Source: Nitrosomonas sp. (lineage in GTDB: Bacteria > Pseudomonadota > Gammaproteobacteria > Burkholderiales > Nitrosomonadaceae). Taken from it: 38,964 nucleotides of DNA. The stretch spans positions 1-38,964 of the forward strand of contig NZ_JAKFWH010000013.1 in assembly GCF_021731985.1 (NCBI RefSeq). The letters are read 5' to 3'. The notes beneath the pieces are model-generated. The model saw only the letters and a list, made by a program, of their open reading frames with translations. It was not told the DNA's origin and did no database searches. The number at the start of each line of letters is the position of its first letter. Within the stretch, counting starts at the first letter, position 1. Of this stretch, positions 25,192 through 34,316 are shown piece after piece. The position numbers were made by a program, and so were the translations under genes.

Positions 25192-26418
25192 CTAATTAAG
25201 TTTTAACATTGTTTTAATCCTGGAAAGTAGAGCTAACGGCAAGCTGGCCCTAGCAAAATTGATCAGAAAAATCAAAACATGTGAAACTGGATAGGAAGGA
25301 AGTTTTATACTTTTCCCTTTTGCTAGACCTACAAGAGCCTGCGCAAACGGATCTTCATGTTGTCGCGCTACTTGTTGGCAGACATACTCTAATTCAGCTT
25401 TCTTTTTATATTTCTTTATATCAAAAAGGTGCGTATATTCATCCAGCTTCCCAATCAAATCAAGAGTCATCAGTGTGCGACAGCATTTGGAACAAACAGA
25501 GCAATTCTCATGCGATTCTTGACTACCAACACAAACATTTAAATAGCGGCGAACTGGCTCATAATTAGTAATATGGATAGTTTTTTCCAGACGATTATAT
25601 TGAGTGCCATCAGGAATAAATTCTAATGACTCAGTTGATAGCAAAGGAAGTAAAATCGGATCAAGAATTGCAGTATCTCTGTTCAGATAAATTTCATAAA
25701 ACTTAAATAATTCCAAATATAACAATCCTGCCGATGCATAATAATACTTGTTATAAAAATTTTGCATTACCAGGGCACCTGAGATTGTCGTTAATGAATG
25801 TGTTAATTGATGCCCCCACGGATGAAAAAAGTGAAGATTTGAGTCCAGAGGAATTAAATCCAAACCAAGTTCATTTGGAAACTCACTTAAATAGCTATGG
25901 CGACTATAAAACTTATTGCGAGCGGCTGTCAGCTCTTTCTCTGTACACCCCGGTCCATTTGAACCTACATTCAGAAAAAGAAAGCTATTGATTTTATAGT
26001 CAGGATTTTTTTCCAGCACATAGTGATCGAAAACGGTACAGAATGAATCAACTCCTGCGGAAAAACCGGTGCCTACACCAGAGCCTTCAAATCGTTCAGA
26101 GTTGGTCTCATCCGCGGTTATTTTTATCCGCTTAGCAGAAGGCGAGAATGTCATCAACAGAGGAATAACATAGTGGTTTAAATTAAACAGCAATTTATTG
26201 GAAACACATCCTTCCAGATGAATGTTTTCTCCATACTGCATCGCTGGAAAAATCAAACCTACCAGAAAACCATCCAGTCTCGTTTTACATAAACCATATG
26301 CATATTTCTCAGAAGTGGAAAACCAAAGCTCTTTGGAACCTAATTCCTCACTATCAATGGAAACAGAAAGCCTAATATTGCCATTATCCTTGAGAGTCTT
26401 TAAATTAAAAATTTTCAT
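25192..26418 (-). CDS. PP-loop ATPase, QueC-like, in EPS cluster (function unknown)
   Basis: 408 residues. The pyrophosphatase loop is present as FSAGVDSFCTV (residues 119-129), with Ala replacing the first Gly of the usual SGGxDS. A C-terminal cysteine set at 296, 306, 309 and 312-313 (CVGSQ, then CSVCSKCC) resembles the zinc site of QueC. The N-terminal 110 residues match nothing I recognise. Family members activate a carboxylate or thiolate with ATP, so amide, nitrile or epimerisation chemistry on a sugar acid is conceivable but is inference. It lies between the pyruvyl transferase-like gene and the CapA-like gene, all on one strand. Confidence 0.65.
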   Translation of the reverse strand: MKIFNLKTLKDNGNIRLSVSIDSEELGSKELWFSTSEKYAYGLCKTRLDGFLVGLIFPAMQYGENIHLEGCVSNKLLFNLNHYVIPLLMTFSPSAKRIKITADETNSERFEGSGVGTGFSAGVDSFCTVFDHYVLEKNPDYKINSFLFLNVGSNGPGCTEKELTAARNKFYSRHSYLSEFPNELGLDLIPLDSNLHFFHPWGHQLTHSLTTISGALVMQNFYNKYYYASAGLLYLELFKFYEIYLNRDTAILDPILLPLLSTESLEFIPDGTQYNRLEKTIHITNYEPVRRYLNVCVGSQESHENCSVCSKCCRTLMTLDLIGKLDEYTHLFDIKKYKKKAELEYVCQQVARQHEDPFAQALVGLAKGKSIKLPSYPVSHVLIFLINFARASLPLALLSRIKTMLKLN

Positions 26419-26545
26419 CCGCGTTCCATTTCTTAACTCATTAATTGAAAATGAATTAGATATTCAAGGTTCCCAATTTTATTCTTCAACCGAAACGAAA
26501 TTAATGTAACAAAAGCGATAATGTCGGAATTATAGGGATATCTAA

Positions 26546-26655
26546 GGAAATACTGAATTATTCGTCACACCGGCGAAAGCCGGTGTCCAGCTCTTTGATT
26601 TTTCTGGATTCCGGCCTTCGCCGGAATGACAAATTTAGAATAATTCAGCGATTCC
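26546..26655. mobile_element. IS5-related MITE with CTAA target duplication
   Basis: A 110-bp element with terminal inverted repeats GGAAATACTGAATTATTC / GGAATCGCTGAATTATTC and perfect CTAA on both sides (26542-26545 and 26656-26659). Its tips resemble the IS5-type termini at the window ends (GGAAACGCTGAATAA). It therefore looks like a non-autonomous derivative mobilised by the same transposase family. Confidence 0.75.
26564..26630. repeat. Pair of inverted CCGGCGAAAGCCGG palindromes inside the MITE
   Basis: Two inverted copies of a GTCA(T/C)(T/A)CCGGCGAAAGCCGG-type palindrome (26564-26590 and 26604-26630). This repeat is common in proteobacterial intergenic DNA (recalled). It forms strong hairpins. 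The remainder of the 508-bp gap (26419-26926) shows no gene. Confidence 0.7.
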
Positions 26656-26926
26656 CTAACTAACATCGGTATGCCTATAATCTGACCGTATTGATCCATC
26701 CAGATCAGGAACTATTTTTTTCCGATACTTGAAGTAAGTTTTCTATCAAATAATGCGCTAATTGATAAAATCTATGAGGAAGGAATATCAGAAAATAAAA
26801 GACAATACGACATAACTATTACTCATCTTTAGAGTCAGTTTAACTAACTCGGTGGCAAAATTTAAAATTGCTGATTCAATTTTTATTAACACAATTCACA
26901 CACCAGAGAGCTGTTGAAATAATAAA

Positions 26927-28174
26927 TCAGAGAGCAGTCACTATGGGGTCAATTGCACAGCGAGCTCTCTGCTGCCACTCAGGAATCCGCTGACTCAGAA
27001 GGATTCTAATATTCTGTTCGTCAGCATACAATTTCTCCAAGGATTCCCATAAAGTCTCTCTGGAAAGAGTAGGTGTTTCTAGAACATAGCGCAAGTCTCC
27101 AAATAGATCCGTATTTAATCCGATTGCTTTAACACTGTATGCAATTGAGATAGTTGGCACATGAGTAGACCATGCGGCAATAGTGGAATGAGTCCGCGCC
27201 CCGATAAAGAACCGGCATTGAGAGATCAGGTATTTAGTTTGCACTGCATTCATGTTACGGGGTGCAAGGCTAATTCGCGCAGCAATTATTGCTGGTGGCA
27301 AATCAACACGATTAATCAAACGCAGCATATAAAGATAATCACTATTCCACTCTCCGCCATCAACACTGTCTACATGCGGTATCAATACAACGGATAGATT
27401 CGTACGCTGGATCACGTCTTGCAAAAACTCCACAACTGCAGTTTCCATTTCAAGTATATGAGAATCGTCGTTACGAAAGCTTTTAATCAGTGGGCTAATG
27501 TTAAACCCAAGCAAGCCTTCACGAAGTTCAGTAGGCAATATGTCCGAAATATCCCAAGGCTCAGGTATCATTACAAAGGCAGGATCCGCAACCAATTTTA
27601 CATTACGCAATCCTAATCTCTCCAGATAATCTCGACTTGATGTCTCACGCACTGAAATACCAGAGTAAGTAGCAAGGTGCCGAATTACATACTTCTCCAC
27701 ATCAGGTTGCGATTCAAATGGTCCAACTGACGCAGCCCACAAAAACATAGGACGGCCATCTGCCATATAGCTTTCTGCTTGCCCCATAAATTTGACGAGA
27801 GAAGGTATCCCATAGTCCAGTGAAAGCACATCACCACCGGTCATAATACCGGCAGTGGTATCCCGCAAGCTTTTTCGAACGCTCTTAGGTATAGGCGGGG
27901 AAGGAATCCACATGTGTCTCAATCCAGGTATAATTTTATCGAGCCTCCCCCAAACTCTGACATAAAGAGGCAGGTGATAAGCTGGTATAAAACTCACTCC
28001 CATTTCGTTAGATCTGATCATTTGTTTCTGATCATTTCCAATATTAAAGCTAGGGGCAAGAAACTCAGCCGTCGGCTGCCGTTCGCGAATGATGCTGGAA
28101 ATACCCCGCAGCAAGGCTTCGCACCCTCGATTGGTAAGTGTCTCATGGCCCAAGAAATAGTATTTGTTCGTCAT
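26927..28174 (-). CDS. Polysaccharide pyruvyl transferase-family protein
   Basis: 415 residues of the PS_pyruv_trans family. The N-terminal YYFLGHETLTNRGCEALLRG and GIMTGGDVLSLDYG define the first Rossmann half; ISVRETSSRDYLERLGL and KLVADPAFVM follow; and the C-terminal CRFFIGARTHSTIAAWSTHVPTISIAYS carries the conserved RxH-type donor site. Such enzymes transfer pyruvate from PEP to form a ketal on a sugar, adding negative charge to the polymer. Length is normal. It lies 17 bp after the FrhB-like gene, a pairing repeatedly seen in EPS loci, so the two probably act in one modification. Confidence 0.8.
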   Translation of the reverse strand: MTNKYYFLGHETLTNRGCEALLRGISSIIRERQPTAEFLAPSFNIGNDQKQMIRSNEMGVSFIPAYHLPLYVRVWGRLDKIIPGLRHMWIPSPPIPKSVRKSLRDTTAGIMTGGDVLSLDYGIPSLVKFMGQAESYMADGRPMFLWAASVGPFESQPDVEKYVIRHLATYSGISVRETSSRDYLERLGLRNVKLVADPAFVMIPEPWDISDILPTELREGLLGFNISPLIKSFRNDDSHILEMETAVVEFLQDVIQRTNLSVVLIPHVDSVDGGEWNSDYLYMLRLINRVDLPPAIIAARISLAPRNMNAVQTKYLISQCRFFIGARTHSTIAAWSTHVPTISIAYSVKAIGLNTDLFGDLRYVLETPTLSRETLWESLEKLYADEQNIRILLSQRIPEWQQRARCAIDPIVTAL

Positions 28175-28191
28175 TCCAATTCCAGTAAGAA

Positions 28192-29529
28192 CTAATAAGT
28201 AGATGTTTTAAAGATGCGTTTAAGTTTCTGCACAATGCGATAGACAAAAAATTGCAATGCCATTATCACATTAAATATTAATAATCCTGAGCCTGATTTA
28301 GTCTGTAAAACCATTGCATGCCTGCTTGTCTTGCGAAGAGCAAGGCGAATGATTTGCTCAAACTTGAACAACAATGGAAAACTGGAAGATGGTTGAACTC
28401 TCTTTGCCGGTATCTTACCCGTTGATAAAGAAAGCCGGTAAGCCAACCCTTTCCTGCGATGATTGAGCCCTCCTTGCTGAGATCTAACAATTTCCTCAGC
28501 ACTTATATCCTCCAGATGCAAATTTCCGGCTTCTCGGCCACCGGTCAAAACATCCAGTAAGCGTTTATCACGCACTACAATTAAGCTTGTGCCTCTACCA
28601 TCGTTAACATAGTGCGGCAACCAGCCATCCATAACCGCGATGTCTGCGGTTTCAGCAAACACATCATCGCAATAATCGCAAGCCTTGGGTTTGAATAAGC
28701 CCATACCCCAATTTACACCGATTTGCTTATTACTAATCCGGAATATATCTTTCTTACTATCGTTATCTTGTACTATTGCCTCAAAAAAATATTCATCCGC
28801 ACGATTCTTAGAATCTTTCCTTCTAAAGCAAGCAGATTCAACTTTCCCAGTAGGCACGCCAGCACGACGAAGCAAATATTCGAAATAAAGCGCACTTTTT
28901 AATTGACCACAAACCAAGCCAAGCTGAAATTGAATTCGTTCATGGTAAATTGGATTCTGTCGCTTGAGTAGACGTATAGCTTTGTGAAAACAAGGAACGC
29001 CCGTAATGGCATAACGACCAGGATTCTTAGCAATAAATTCCAATGCTTCCGAATACGTGACGGGATAATAGAAAGATGTAGCGCCGGAATTAACGTCAAC
29101 TTCAGATGAAACAACGTCAAAGGAAAACTCCAAACCCCTGATATTATCAGCTATGCGTGGGCGCGCAAGGATAGCATAATCAATTTTCTTAGATACAAGT
29201 AATTGCCTAATTATGTAAGTAATTATCCCACCAGATGAGCCTAATTCCCTGTCATCCAATGAATATCCTGCGAATAATCCTGAAAATCTGCCAATAAACT
29301 CTTGTTGCATCTGTCCAGAAAATATTTCATCGGTTATTTCAGTTTCATTTAAATTCTCAGCAAAAGGGCAAATTTTTGAAGCAAGTCTACGCCCATCTAT
29401 ATTCGAATTGTTTAGATTGGCAACATACTCACCATATTTATTTAAACCAATCTCAATTGCTGGGTCGGCAGCCCGGCAAACACCGCAACCAATACAATAA
29501 TCATGATTAACAACTTGCTCGATATCCAA
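28192..29529 (-). CDS. FrhB/F420 hydrogenase beta-subunit-like iron-sulfur flavoprotein
   Basis: 445 residues. A ferredoxin-type cluster is visible as C12, C15, C18 (CIGCGVC) with a further Cys at 54 (KICPF). The FrhB N- and C-terminal domains follow (ELGSSGGIITYIIRQLL, GVPCFHKAIRLLKRQN, LGLVCGQLKSALYFEYLL, and CDYCDDVFAETADIAVMDGW). In archaea the family reduces F420 with FAD; bacterial EPS-linked copies have no proven reaction, but are thought to be redox partners in sugar modification. The start is TTG at 29529, supported by AGAAGGA seven bases upstream. A C-terminal hydrophobic segment (FNVIMALQFFVY) could associate with the membrane. Confidence 0.77.
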   Translation of the reverse strand: MDIEQVVNHDYCIGCGVCRAADPAIEIGLNKYGEYVANLNNSNIDGRRLASKICPFAENLNETEITDEIFSGQMQQEFIGRFSGLFAGYSLDDRELGSSGGIITYIIRQLLVSKKIDYAILARPRIADNIRGLEFSFDVVSSEVDVNSGATSFYYPVTYSEALEFIAKNPGRYAITGVPCFHKAIRLLKRQNPIYHERIQFQLGLVCGQLKSALYFEYLLRRAGVPTGKVESACFRRKDSKNRADEYFFEAIVQDNDSKKDIFRISNKQIGVNWGMGLFKPKACDYCDDVFAETADIAVMDGWLPHYVNDGRGTSLIVVRDKRLLDVLTGGREAGNLHLEDISAEEIVRSQQGGLNHRRKGLAYRLSLSTGKIPAKRVQPSSSFPLLFKFEQIIRLALRKTSRHAMVLQTKSGSGLLIFNVIMALQFFVYRIVQKLKRIFKTSTY

Positions 29530-29624
29530 TGCACAGTCCTTCTTTCATCATAAACTCCTGCCCGTTATCCCAACCACAGCTTCCTTACAAAAAACAATTA
29601 ACCAATCTGTCATTTGCATATAAT

Positions 29625-30641
29625 CTATTGTGATGCATTGTATTTTGTGAGTTCTTGCGCATCAATAGGAATCATCGGATCTGGTATTGATTGCATGGCA
29701 CCCAGTACTGCAGCAAGTGCATAAAAATTCCATCCATAAGTCGAAAGAAGTGCACTCGAAATACTTTTATTTTTTAATGCCAGAATTGTTATCGTAGCGA
29801 ACCAAACAAAAAATTCCGCCATCAAGAATACCGATGCAAATGTAAATATCATGAATGACATTGCATTTACTGCCAATATTAGCGCTGTAAAGTGCAGTAA
29901 AGGCGCAGCAAATACAAACCATGCCTGTTGCAGACTTAACCACCACCACGGATGTCCAAAAGCTGCACGGAGGTACATGCCATATGCATGCATTCGACGA
30001 TTTCGCCACAATCGATATAGCATCTGAGAATTATTTTCAGAATATCCGGTATGAAATACGGCTATTTGAGGTAGCCGAATAAGGCGCCACCCTTTGGCTC
30101 TCAAACGAGCACCAAGCTCAGCCTCTTCGCAGGCCGGAAGCCATCGATGAGCAAGATAATTGACGGATTCTATCGCACTACGGCGATAAATACCTCCCCC
30201 ACCTAATTCTGAAACTTCCCTAATTTGTTGCTGAGATGCCGCCGTATATGCACGCCGCTTGTCTGCCCAAGTTTTAATACTTGTATCAATCAGTTTTCCC
30301 GCCACACCGGCTGCATCCAAATTAGATTCAAGAAAGCTTAGTGCTTCTGATAAGAAACCAGACTGCAGTATCATATCTCCGTCCAACACATACAAGTATT
30401 CTCCCCGCGCGTACTGATAGCCAAGTTGAACGGCAGAAGAACACCCACAGTCTGATTTGTGAGAGAACTGAATAATCCGCACAGGATAGCTTCTTGCAAT
30501 TTCAACTGTCTTATCGGTAGAAAGTGAGTCGACTAAAATTACCTCACCACCAATTTGCTGTATTTCTGCCAGTGCTGCTTCAATGCAATTTGCAATCAAG
30601 GTTTCTTCGTTGAGTGCTTTGATCAAAATTGAGATTTTCAT
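29625..30641 (-). CDS. Glycosyltransferase family 2 with C-terminal membrane helices
   Basis: 338 residues. The GT-A domain starts ISILIKALNEETLI, with VILVDSLSTDKTVEIA, a nucleotide-binding LYVLDGDM (D-x-D region, about residue 90), GGGIYRRSAIE and CEEAELGARLRAKGW (acceptor/catalytic side). Residues about 240-310 hold three hydrophobic helices, so the enzyme is an inner-membrane transferase facing the cytoplasm. It follows the Wzy-like gene by 397 bp with no gene in between. It may act on the lipid-linked precursor after the GT4 enzymes. Confidence 0.87.
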   Translation of the reverse strand: MKISILIKALNEETLIANCIEAALAEIQQIGGEVILVDSLSTDKTVEIARSYPVRIIQFSHKSDCGCSSAVQLGYQYARGEYLYVLDGDMILQSGFLSEALSFLESNLDAAGVAGKLIDTSIKTWADKRRAYTAASQQQIREVSELGGGGIYRRSAIESVNYLAHRWLPACEEAELGARLRAKGWRLIRLPQIAVFHTGYSENNSQMLYRLWRNRRMHAYGMYLRAAFGHPWWWLSLQQAWFVFAAPLLHFTALILAVNAMSFMIFTFASVFLMAEFFVWFATITILALKNKSISSALLSTYGWNFYALAAVLGAMQSIPDPMIPIDAQELTKYNASQ

Positions 30642-31038
30642 TACTTATCACCCCATAAAATGACAAATGATTAGAAGACTCATTAAAGTTACTCTCCTTA
30701 CCTGTAATTTACATTCCTACTATTAATTCTTTTATCCGATCAGCATTTATTTCACATTCTGTTCGTTTAGTATCTCCAAAAGCGAATAATCAGTTTTCGC
30801 ATTTTTCAATGCATTTTGGCTTCTAATAGGATTGGAATCGTCACGAAAACGACTTAAAATCTCCATCCAGTATCCAAATGGACAAGCTCATTTCATGTAA
30901 AAGTCTCAGACTTGAAGATGGCCTAAACAATCCAGCCATATCTGTGTAAATTGACTAAAAATTAACCAAAATTAGACAAAACAGGCCTAAGTTTGAACTG
31001 CTATATGAAATTTAACCAATAATATCGAACTATGATAA
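30642..31038. other. 397-bp gene-free gap inside the EPS operon
   Basis: Nothing recognisable: low-GC, no long frame, no clear hairpin terminator. It could hold an internal promoter for the distal genes; I cannot fix a -35/-10 pair. Confidence 0.3.
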
Positions 31039-32523
31039 TTATGAGCCACCACCAACTAGTTCAACATGCCTACGGTACAACCAAGCTAAATAACCCAATA
31101 TCGTAGCAAAAACAATTTGTATACTTGGAAGCTCCAGCAATGATACTCGGTAAAAAATAAGAAATACAAATAACGCCAAAGAAGCCTGAATAGCGCGAAC
31201 ATCTGCTCGCACCAGTGGTACTGTAGATTCTCGTTGAAGTCTCAGAGCACAGCGCCATGCAAAAACTAAAATAGCAATGAACAAACCAAAACCAAGCAAA
31301 CCCATTTCCCATAGTAAAGTTGAAGCTGCAGTTAATCCAATACCGGAACCAGGATAGCGTTTAGCAATATGACCAGAAGCATTCGAGCTACCCAGTCCAT
31401 TTCCAAACATAAATGATACTGGATCATGAGCACCTTGCTGCCTAAACCAGAATGTTATTACTGTGGTACGATTAAGATACACTCCTCCATAACCTCTTTC
31501 TTTTAAATTATAATCAATCGTATCTTCCAGTTGGGTATCTATGGATCTGTCCGACAGACTTAAATAATAATATCCTGTTGCTACCGAAAGAAAGATGACA
31601 AGGACAAATCCCATCAACCAATAATGAAATCGAATAAACATTTCATGGCGATAGAGCATAAAAAACATTAGCGGTAGCATTATGACTACAGATTTAGTCT
31701 CACCTAATATCAAAGGTACTAATAGGAAAGGTATCAATAGCGTAAGGTGAGCGACAGATAACAATTTCTCCATACGCCACGTCAGCAGAAAAGCCAATGT
31801 GATGATAAGAAAGAGAGCCATCTCTCCACTAGCACCTCCACCATCCATACTTGCCCCGAAGGTTCCTGCAACAACATCGACAGCAGCCCCTCCCCAAGTG
31901 CTTTTTAGTTGGGGAACAAAAACAATCAATTCGTAAAGTGCAAAGGGCAATTGTAACAGGCCGGTAATTAAAAATAATACCCGCCAACGATGGATGTTCT
32001 GCTCATCGAAAGTGAGCCAGCATAGTGCAAACAAGAGTCCCCACATCTGAAAATAGCGCTTAAATCCGACCAAGAATTCACCAGGTGAATGCCACTGAAT
32101 GAACGAATTAAGCAGCGCATAAACTAGAAATCCTAGAGCTACCCAGATAAAGGCGGGAGTATTTTTTAGTCTAATCGGAGAAGTGGCTCCTCCAAAAAAT
32201 GCTATGAGCATCAGAAAAAAACCAAGTAACGAGACACCCCATGCTGCCTTTGAGGCAATAAAATCGAAATGGAGCGGGAGAGTCCCCACCACTAGCAAAC
32301 CAAGCAACAGAGTCAACCACACAATCCAGTCAGGTCTAGCCAAAAGTATCGAACCTGCTATGAGAGCTATCGCAAAACTGATAATTATGGGACTAGCTGT
32401 TACCGCAAACAAGCCAAACAACATCGCCATTAGTACACTGGCGAATACGATAATATAAAATATTTTCTGATTACCTAAACCAGTTGATGCGTTTACCTTG
32501 TAGACAAGATTTTGTTTATACAC
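31039..32523 (-). CDS. O-antigen ligase/Wzy-like polymerase membrane protein
   Basis: 494 residues from GTG 32523, which is preceded by AGGAAA and overlaps the epsI stop by eight bases; a TTG three bases earlier is the alternative. About 11-12 hydrophobic helices, with a larger hydrophilic loop (about residues 330-410, YNLKERGYGGVYLNRTTVI, FGNGLGSSN) before the last helices, as in Wzy/WaaL-type polymerases and ligases. GETKSVVIMLP in the middle is typical. It should polymerise the flipped repeat units at the periplasmic face. Overlap with epsI indicates one transcript. Confidence 0.82.
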   Translation of the reverse strand: MYKQNLVYKVNASTGLGNQKIFYIIVFASVLMAMLFGLFAVTASPIIISFAIALIAGSILLARPDWIVWLTLLLGLLVVGTLPLHFDFIASKAAWGVSLLGFFLMLIAFFGGATSPIRLKNTPAFIWVALGFLVYALLNSFIQWHSPGEFLVGFKRYFQMWGLLFALCWLTFDEQNIHRWRVLFLITGLLQLPFALYELIVFVPQLKSTWGGAAVDVVAGTFGASMDGGGASGEMALFLIITLAFLLTWRMEKLLSVAHLTLLIPFLLVPLILGETKSVVIMLPLMFFMLYRHEMFIRFHYWLMGFVLVIFLSVATGYYYLSLSDRSIDTQLEDTIDYNLKERGYGGVYLNRTTVITFWFRQQGAHDPVSFMFGNGLGSSNASGHIAKRYPGSGIGLTAASTLLWEMGLLGFGLFIAILVFAWRCALRLQRESTVPLVRADVRAIQASLALFVFLIFYRVSLLELPSIQIVFATILGYLAWLYRRHVELVGGGS

Positions 32524-33202
32524 CAAAATTTCCTATCAGTCTGGTGCGTTCCTTGATATCAACTGTTAACAGTAAATCCTGAATAAAAATAGTCTGAAGT
32601 TGATAAGCCTTATCTTTATCAGAATTTATAGAAGATACACGCACTAGCATTCCATCTGGCACGCTTCCAGTTAGTCCATACCGCAGCTGCTGCAGTTTCT
32701 CATCAATCCCAGGCAAAACTGCTTTGTTACCAACTGTTACCCAGTAAGTAATGGGCTCATTACGATTACCCTTCACTGCCATTAAACGCTTTATCGGTAA
32801 TTTTCCATATTGTGTAAGCAATTCATCAGCATAAGTCTTCATTATTTCAAAGCCTTGCGCGTAATAACATACTTCCGGTTTATGCACCGCAAGATTGTCA
32901 CTCTGATCACCCCCATATGCCACAGAAAGCATAACGCGCTCGCCCAGAGAGTTAACATAAGTTCTCGATAAAGTTTGATTATATATCTTGTCAAGCATCG
33001 CTTGCGTCTCAGTGTCTACCTGCAATGGAATAATCGACTCATCGACTCTCCAATCCCCAAACTTTGAAGGAATCATAATCTCAAGATCAATCTTTTCTTG
33101 CAAATCTGCAATTTTATTGGTTGGAGTTAATGCCACTGTTAAGGCGCCGGATGACGCCATCATTACCCCCAAAATAATGCTGGTAATTAAAGATTTTTTC
33201 AT
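32516..33202 (-). CDS. epsI: EpsI-family protein (DUF3485), exosortase-B associated
   Basis: 228 residues. One N-terminal hydrophobic segment (SIILGVMMASSGALTVAL) acts as signal/anchor, the rest is predicted periplasmic. KPEVCYYAQGFEI carries the invariant Pro-Glu-Val-Cys-Tyr of DUF3485, followed by YWVTVGNKAV and LRYGLTGSVPDGMLVRVSS. In exosortase loci EpsI lies just after XrtA or XrtB; its biochemical role is unsettled. GGGAG precedes the ATG by seven bases. It is 186 bp downstream of xrtB. Confidence 0.9.
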   Translation of the reverse strand: MKKSLITSIILGVMMASSGALTVALTPTNKIADLQEKIDLEIMIPSKFGDWRVDESIIPLQVDTETQAMLDKIYNQTLSRTYVNSLGERVMLSVAYGGDQSDNLAVHKPEVCYYAQGFEIMKTYADELLTQYGKLPIKRLMAVKGNRNEPITYWVTVGNKAVLPGIDEKLQQLRYGLTGSVPDGMLVRVSSINSDKDKAYQLQTIFIQDLLLTVDIKERTRLIGNFGV

Positions 33203-33388
33203 TAATTGACTCCCTTATTTACTAAAATTTACACGATACAAGTAAATTATATTAATCAAAAAACACAAAAATTCTCAATAAAGCTACAAAACTTAGAAAG
33301 CATCTAAGAATAAGATGGTCATAGGTCGAGTTTGATATTAAGTATAGTTCAGTCAACAGAATTAGTTTTAGGGGTCTATTAGATATTC

Positions 33389-34294
33389 TTAACTAATTGA
33401 TGATTTACTTGCAAGGTTAGAGACATTTATGGGCTGTACTTTAACAAAATATTGCAATAATGTATCTACTCCCAAGATAAGTATTAATGCACTAATGAAT
33501 AAAACCATCCCAGCAAATCCATGCAAAAAGCCCTGCCCAGCAGCATCACCATAATGGAAAGTAATCAAGGTAAGAACGATAACGCGAATGACATTAGCCG
33601 CAAAAGAGATCGGTATTATAAGGATAGCCAGTGCTACATTTCGAAAGACCGAGGTATGATGAACAAGATTCAGATAGAATAATCCAAGTGCTTCTAAAGT
33701 TAATAGTGTTTGTAGCCCAGCACAAGCATCAGCCACAAGGAGTTGATATTGTCCAATCTGCAAGATAACGCCATTACGTGCTATCGGATAATTTGCCCAA
33801 AATAAAATATTTTCTGCCACATATGAGACTGCCATTTTCATAGGCATAGTAAGCAAACTTACAAACGTGCCAGGTAATGGAATCATAAACAACAAGAAAA
33901 AAATCGGAAACCACATAGCTTTCAGAGCACTACTTCCTCGTTTGATAAGAAAAATAGCTACTAGGGCTGTTACAAAAGATCCTATTTCAAAAATTAATAT
34001 CTGTTGAGAACGACCAATAATATAGAGTAAAAGAGTCATTAAAAAAATCACCCACCCAAGAAATGAAGTTGATTGTCCTTCACTTCTTTTTATCATTTCT
34101 GGCCACTTACGATAAACAAGCCAGAGCGAAAGAAATAAGATAATTGGGCCATGAGCTTGCTCTTCTTTAGCCCAAATTCCATTCGCAAGACTATAGAAAG
34201 TAGGCACATATAAAGCTAATAACCCTAGCAGCACAGGCCACCATTCTGCTATAACCTGCTTTTCCGCATGAAGTTTGTATGGAATAGTAAACAT
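33389..34294 (-). CDS. xrtB: Exosortase B
   Basis: 301 residues with about eight transmembrane helices. The catalytic triad of the exosortase family is readable: Cys191 in VADACAGLQTL, Arg237 in FAANVIRVIVL, His258 in GFLHGFAG. Exosortases cut PEP-CTERM proteins at the inner membrane and transfer them outward. Gene order with epsI and the preceding epsD-G block fits the XrtB subtype. No PEP-CTERM substrate is encoded in the window, so its targets lie elsewhere. Confidence 0.92.
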   Translation of the reverse strand: MFTIPYKLHAEKQVIAEWWPVLLGLLALYVPTFYSLANGIWAKEEQAHGPIILFLSLWLVYRKWPEMIKRSEGQSTSFLGWVIFLMTLLLYIIGRSQQILIFEIGSFVTALVAIFLIKRGSSALKAMWFPIFFLLFMIPLPGTFVSLLTMPMKMAVSYVAENILFWANYPIARNGVILQIGQYQLLVADACAGLQTLLTLEALGLFYLNLVHHTSVFRNVALAILIIPISFAANVIRVIVLTLITFHYGDAAGQGFLHGFAGMVLFISALILILGVDTLLQYFVKVQPINVSNLASKSSIS

Positions 34295-34316
34295 ATCTCT
34301 ACAAATTATTAAATAA

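Noticed and set aside
26564-26630. CRISPR-like or attenuator structure
   Set aside because: Only two inverted palindromes without spacers; better explained as dispersed repeats within a MITE.
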